DNA from: Clostridia bacterium
GTDB lineage: Bacteria > Bacillota > Clostridia > HGM11327
Assembly (NCBI GenBank): GCA_017935525.1
Contig: JAGBHJ010000142.1
Location: forward strand, 1-8,118
Length of the DNA: 8,118 nucleotides
Direction of reading: 5' to 3'
The notes beneath the pieces were generated by a model. It worked only from the letters and a program-made list of their open reading frames with translations, was not told where the DNA came from and did no database searches. A program made the translations under genes and the position numbers. Within the stretch, counting starts at the first letter, position 1. Each line of letters begins with the position of its first letter. This document shows, piece by piece, positions 6,962-8,118 of this stretch.

Positions 6962-7684
6962 ATGGTTATAGATATCGATGAGTACAAGTACAAAATTGAG
7001 CTTCACGCTCATACATCACCCTGCAGCAGATGCAGCGGGCTTTCGTGCGAGGATCTTGTAAGGATATATAAGGACGCAGGTGTGGATGCGGTTGTTATTA
7101 CAAATCATCTGGACCCTGCTTATCTGAATAAGGATCCAAAGGAGTCGGCAGATCATTTCCTTGATGATTACTACAAGGCAAAGGAGCTGGGAGAAGCAGT
7201 TGGTCTTACCATCATCCTGGGCTTTGAGCTGAGAGTGACGGAGAATATGAACGACTACCTTGTTTACGGCGTTGACAGAGAAACAATAGAGCGCGCAGTA
7301 GGCTACATCGGCAGACCTTTTGCGGATTTTTACAGAGATTTCAAGACGGACAAGAACGTTATCTGCCATGCGCACCCCATGAGGGACGGCATGACATTGC
7401 TCCCGCCCGATTCCTACGACGGTATTGAAGTGTTCAATTTTGCTACGGGCCACAATTCCAGAGTTGGCAAGGCGGCAAGATACGCAAACGAGCACAATAT
7501 GCGGGTTATTATAGCAGGCTCGGACGTGCACGACAACAGAAACCATGCTCTTGCGCTTATGAGGTCAAAGACATTGCCCAAGGATTCCTACGAGATGGCG
7601 CAGATACTCTTGTCGGGTGATTATCTGTTTGATTTTTCAGGTAACGTTGTGATCCCCAGCAATTTCCGTCGCAAGGACAAGTGA
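6962..7684 (+). CDS. PHP-domain metal-dependent hydrolase, copy 1
   Basis: This 240-residue protein is a single polymerase-and-histidinol-phosphatase (PHP) domain, a fold that hydrolyses phosphoester bonds with two or three metal ions. Visible metal-site motifs are ELHAHTS (H15, H17), ITNHLD (H49), GFEL (E89), CHAHP (H138, with H136 nearby) and GSDVHD (D188, H190), so the set needed for metal binding appears complete. It has no signal peptide or membrane segment and should be cytoplasmic. It is shorter than TrpH/RNase AM-type proteins and has no fused polymerase or other domain. A CxxC pair (C21, C24) follows the HxH motif. The substrate cannot be told from the sequence; nucleotide or sugar phosphates or short RNA are possible by family analogy only. 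It lies 56 nt after miaA and 14 nt before a paralogue. Confidence 0.88.
   Translation: MVIDIDEYKYKIELHAHTSPCSRCSGLSCEDLVRIYKDAGVDAVVITNHLDPAYLNKDPKESADHFLDDYYKAKELGEAVGLTIILGFELRVTENMNDYLVYGVDRETIERAVGYIGRPFADFYRDFKTDKNVICHAHPMRDGMTLLPPDSYDGIEVFNFATGHNSRVGKAARYANEHNMRVIIAGSDVHDNRNHALALMRSKTLPKDSYEMAQILLSGDYLFDFSGNVVIPSNFRRKDK
6980..7036 (+). repeat. Copy 1 of the duplicated PHP-gene 5' segment
   Basis: These 57 bases (codons 7-25 of the first PHP gene) match 7711-7767 in the second at 48 positions by hand count. Most differences are silent. The segment encodes the HxH metal motif and the CxxC pair. The similarity shows that the two genes arose by tandem duplication. Confidence 0.8.
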
Positions 7685-7686
7685 TC

Positions 7687-7692
7687 AGAGGT
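7687..7692 (+). promoter_or_regulatory. Ribosome binding site of the second PHP gene
   Basis: AGAGGT lies 6 bases before the ATG at 7699, within the 14-nt gap after the first PHP stop. It resembles the AAGAGGT of copy 1 and fixes the start of copy 2. The tight spacing implies the two genes are co-transcribed. Confidence 0.7.
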
Positions 7693-7698
7693 AAAAGA

Positions 7699-8118
7699 AT
7701 GAACGTAAGCGATTATAAATACAGAATTGAGCTTCATGCTCACACATCACCCTGCAGTGGCTGCAGCTCCGTAAAGGCGGCAAGAATGCCCCACGTGCAA
7801 AAGGAAAACGGCGTTGATGCCGTTGTAATTACAAACCATCTGAGTGACGGAAGATCTGACGGATTTTCAACCTCAAAGGAGTATGCAGAGTATTATCTGG
7901 CTGATTACAGAGAGGCAAAGAAAGTCGGTGACGAGATCGGTGTAAACGTTATACTGGGCTCAGAGGTGTATTTTGAGGGCGAGTTTGACCAGCTGGTGTA
8001 CGGCATCAGCGAGGATGATATAGAAAAGCTGGCAGAGTACGCAAAGGGCACCTATGCGGATTTCTATAAGGATTTTAAGAGCGACAACAACGTTATAGTT
8101 CAGGCGCATCCCTTCCGC
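7699..8118 (+). CDS. PHP-domain metal-dependent hydrolase, copy 2 (3' end missing)
   Basis: The frame is open from ATG 7699 to the window edge, giving 140 codons without a stop. The protein aligns with copy 1 along its whole visible length: ELHAHTSPCS (H13, H15), a shared block GVDAVVITNHL (H47), ILGSE (E89), LVYG, ADFYKDFK and QAHPFR (H137). The C-terminal D-x-H metal motif would lie beyond the window, so completeness of the active site cannot be judged. Differences from copy 1 include a rewritten stretch at about 25-37, a changed loop at 49-61, and Gln135 for the first His of CHAHP; the CxxC pair (C19, C22) is kept. Function should be the same class of metal-dependent phosphoester hydrolysis, possibly on a different substrate. 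The substrate is unknown. Confidence 0.85.
   Translation, partial: MNVSDYKYRIELHAHTSPCSGCSSVKAARMPHVQKENGVDAVVITNHLSDGRSDGFSTSKEYAEYYLADYREAKKVGDEIGVNVILGSEVYFEGEFDQLVYGISEDDIEKLAEYAKGTYADFYKDFKSDNNVIVQAHPFR
7711..7767 (+). repeat. Copy 2 of the duplicated PHP-gene 5' segment
   Basis: This is the partner of 6980-7036, covering codons 5-23 of the second PHP gene. Downstream of it, DNA similarity falls in the region after the CxxC motif and rises again at the block encoding GVDAVVITNHL. The duplication is therefore not recent, and constraint is strongest on the metal-binding segments. Confidence 0.8.

Noticed and set aside
7016..7546. Antisense open frame of 176 codons opposite the first PHP gene.
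   Set aside because: The + strand frame carries complete PHP motifs and a good ribosome binding site. The antisense frame has neither, and looks like a by-product of codon usage.
1..8118. Mobile elements, CRISPR arrays, tRNA or rRNA genes, phage or defence genes.
   Set aside because: Every stretch is accounted for by conserved + strand genes with gaps of at most 56 nt; no transposase, direct-repeat array, attachment site or RNA gene was seen.

Overview
The window is a dense, single-strand run of housekeeping genes from a bacterium, most likely a member of the Clostridia (Firmicutes/Bacillota). The evidence is the gene order miaB-mutS-mutL-miaA, the MutL with a C-terminal endonuclease domain of the kind found in MutH-less bacteria, moderate GC with frequent ATA, AGA and AGG codons, a TTG start, and two small Clostridia-style PHP-domain genes. 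The family or genus cannot be fixed from the sequence. Every gene is on the + strand, and almost no non-coding DNA is present.

Layout. Bases 1-1311 hold miaB without its first codons (the gene enters from the left edge). After 12 nt comes mutS (1324-3948), after 1 nt mutL (3950-5965), and then miaA (5949-6905), which starts inside the end of mutL from a TTG codon. A 56-nt gap (6906-6961) holds two adjacent small inverted repeats, a TATAAA box and a ribosome binding site. It is followed by a 240-residue PHP-domain metal-dependent hydrolase gene (6962-7684), and 14 nt later by a second, clearly paralogous PHP gene (7699 to the window edge, 3' end missing).

How the genes work together. MutS recognises mismatches and MutL nicks the strand to be repaired, forming a methyl-independent mismatch-repair pair. 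The two tRNA genes flanking them act in sequence on adenosine 37 of tRNAs that read UNN codons: MiaA adds the isopentenyl group and MiaB then methylthiolates it. The spacing (12 nt, 1 nt, a 17-nt overlap) implies one translationally coupled transcript. The PHP pair may share that transcript or have its own promoter in the 56-nt gap. Its substrate is unknown, and a link to repair or tRNA modification is not shown by the sequence.

I do not see a clearly new multi-gene system. The points most worth a second look are the tandem PHP duplication with a conserved CxxC motif next to the metal site, the lack of a recognisable sliding-clamp motif at the usual place in MutS although MutL has a textbook one, the Asp in place of Glu at the end of the MutL endonuclease motif, the paired palindromes before the PHP genes, and the PHP genes standing where hfq often follows miaA.
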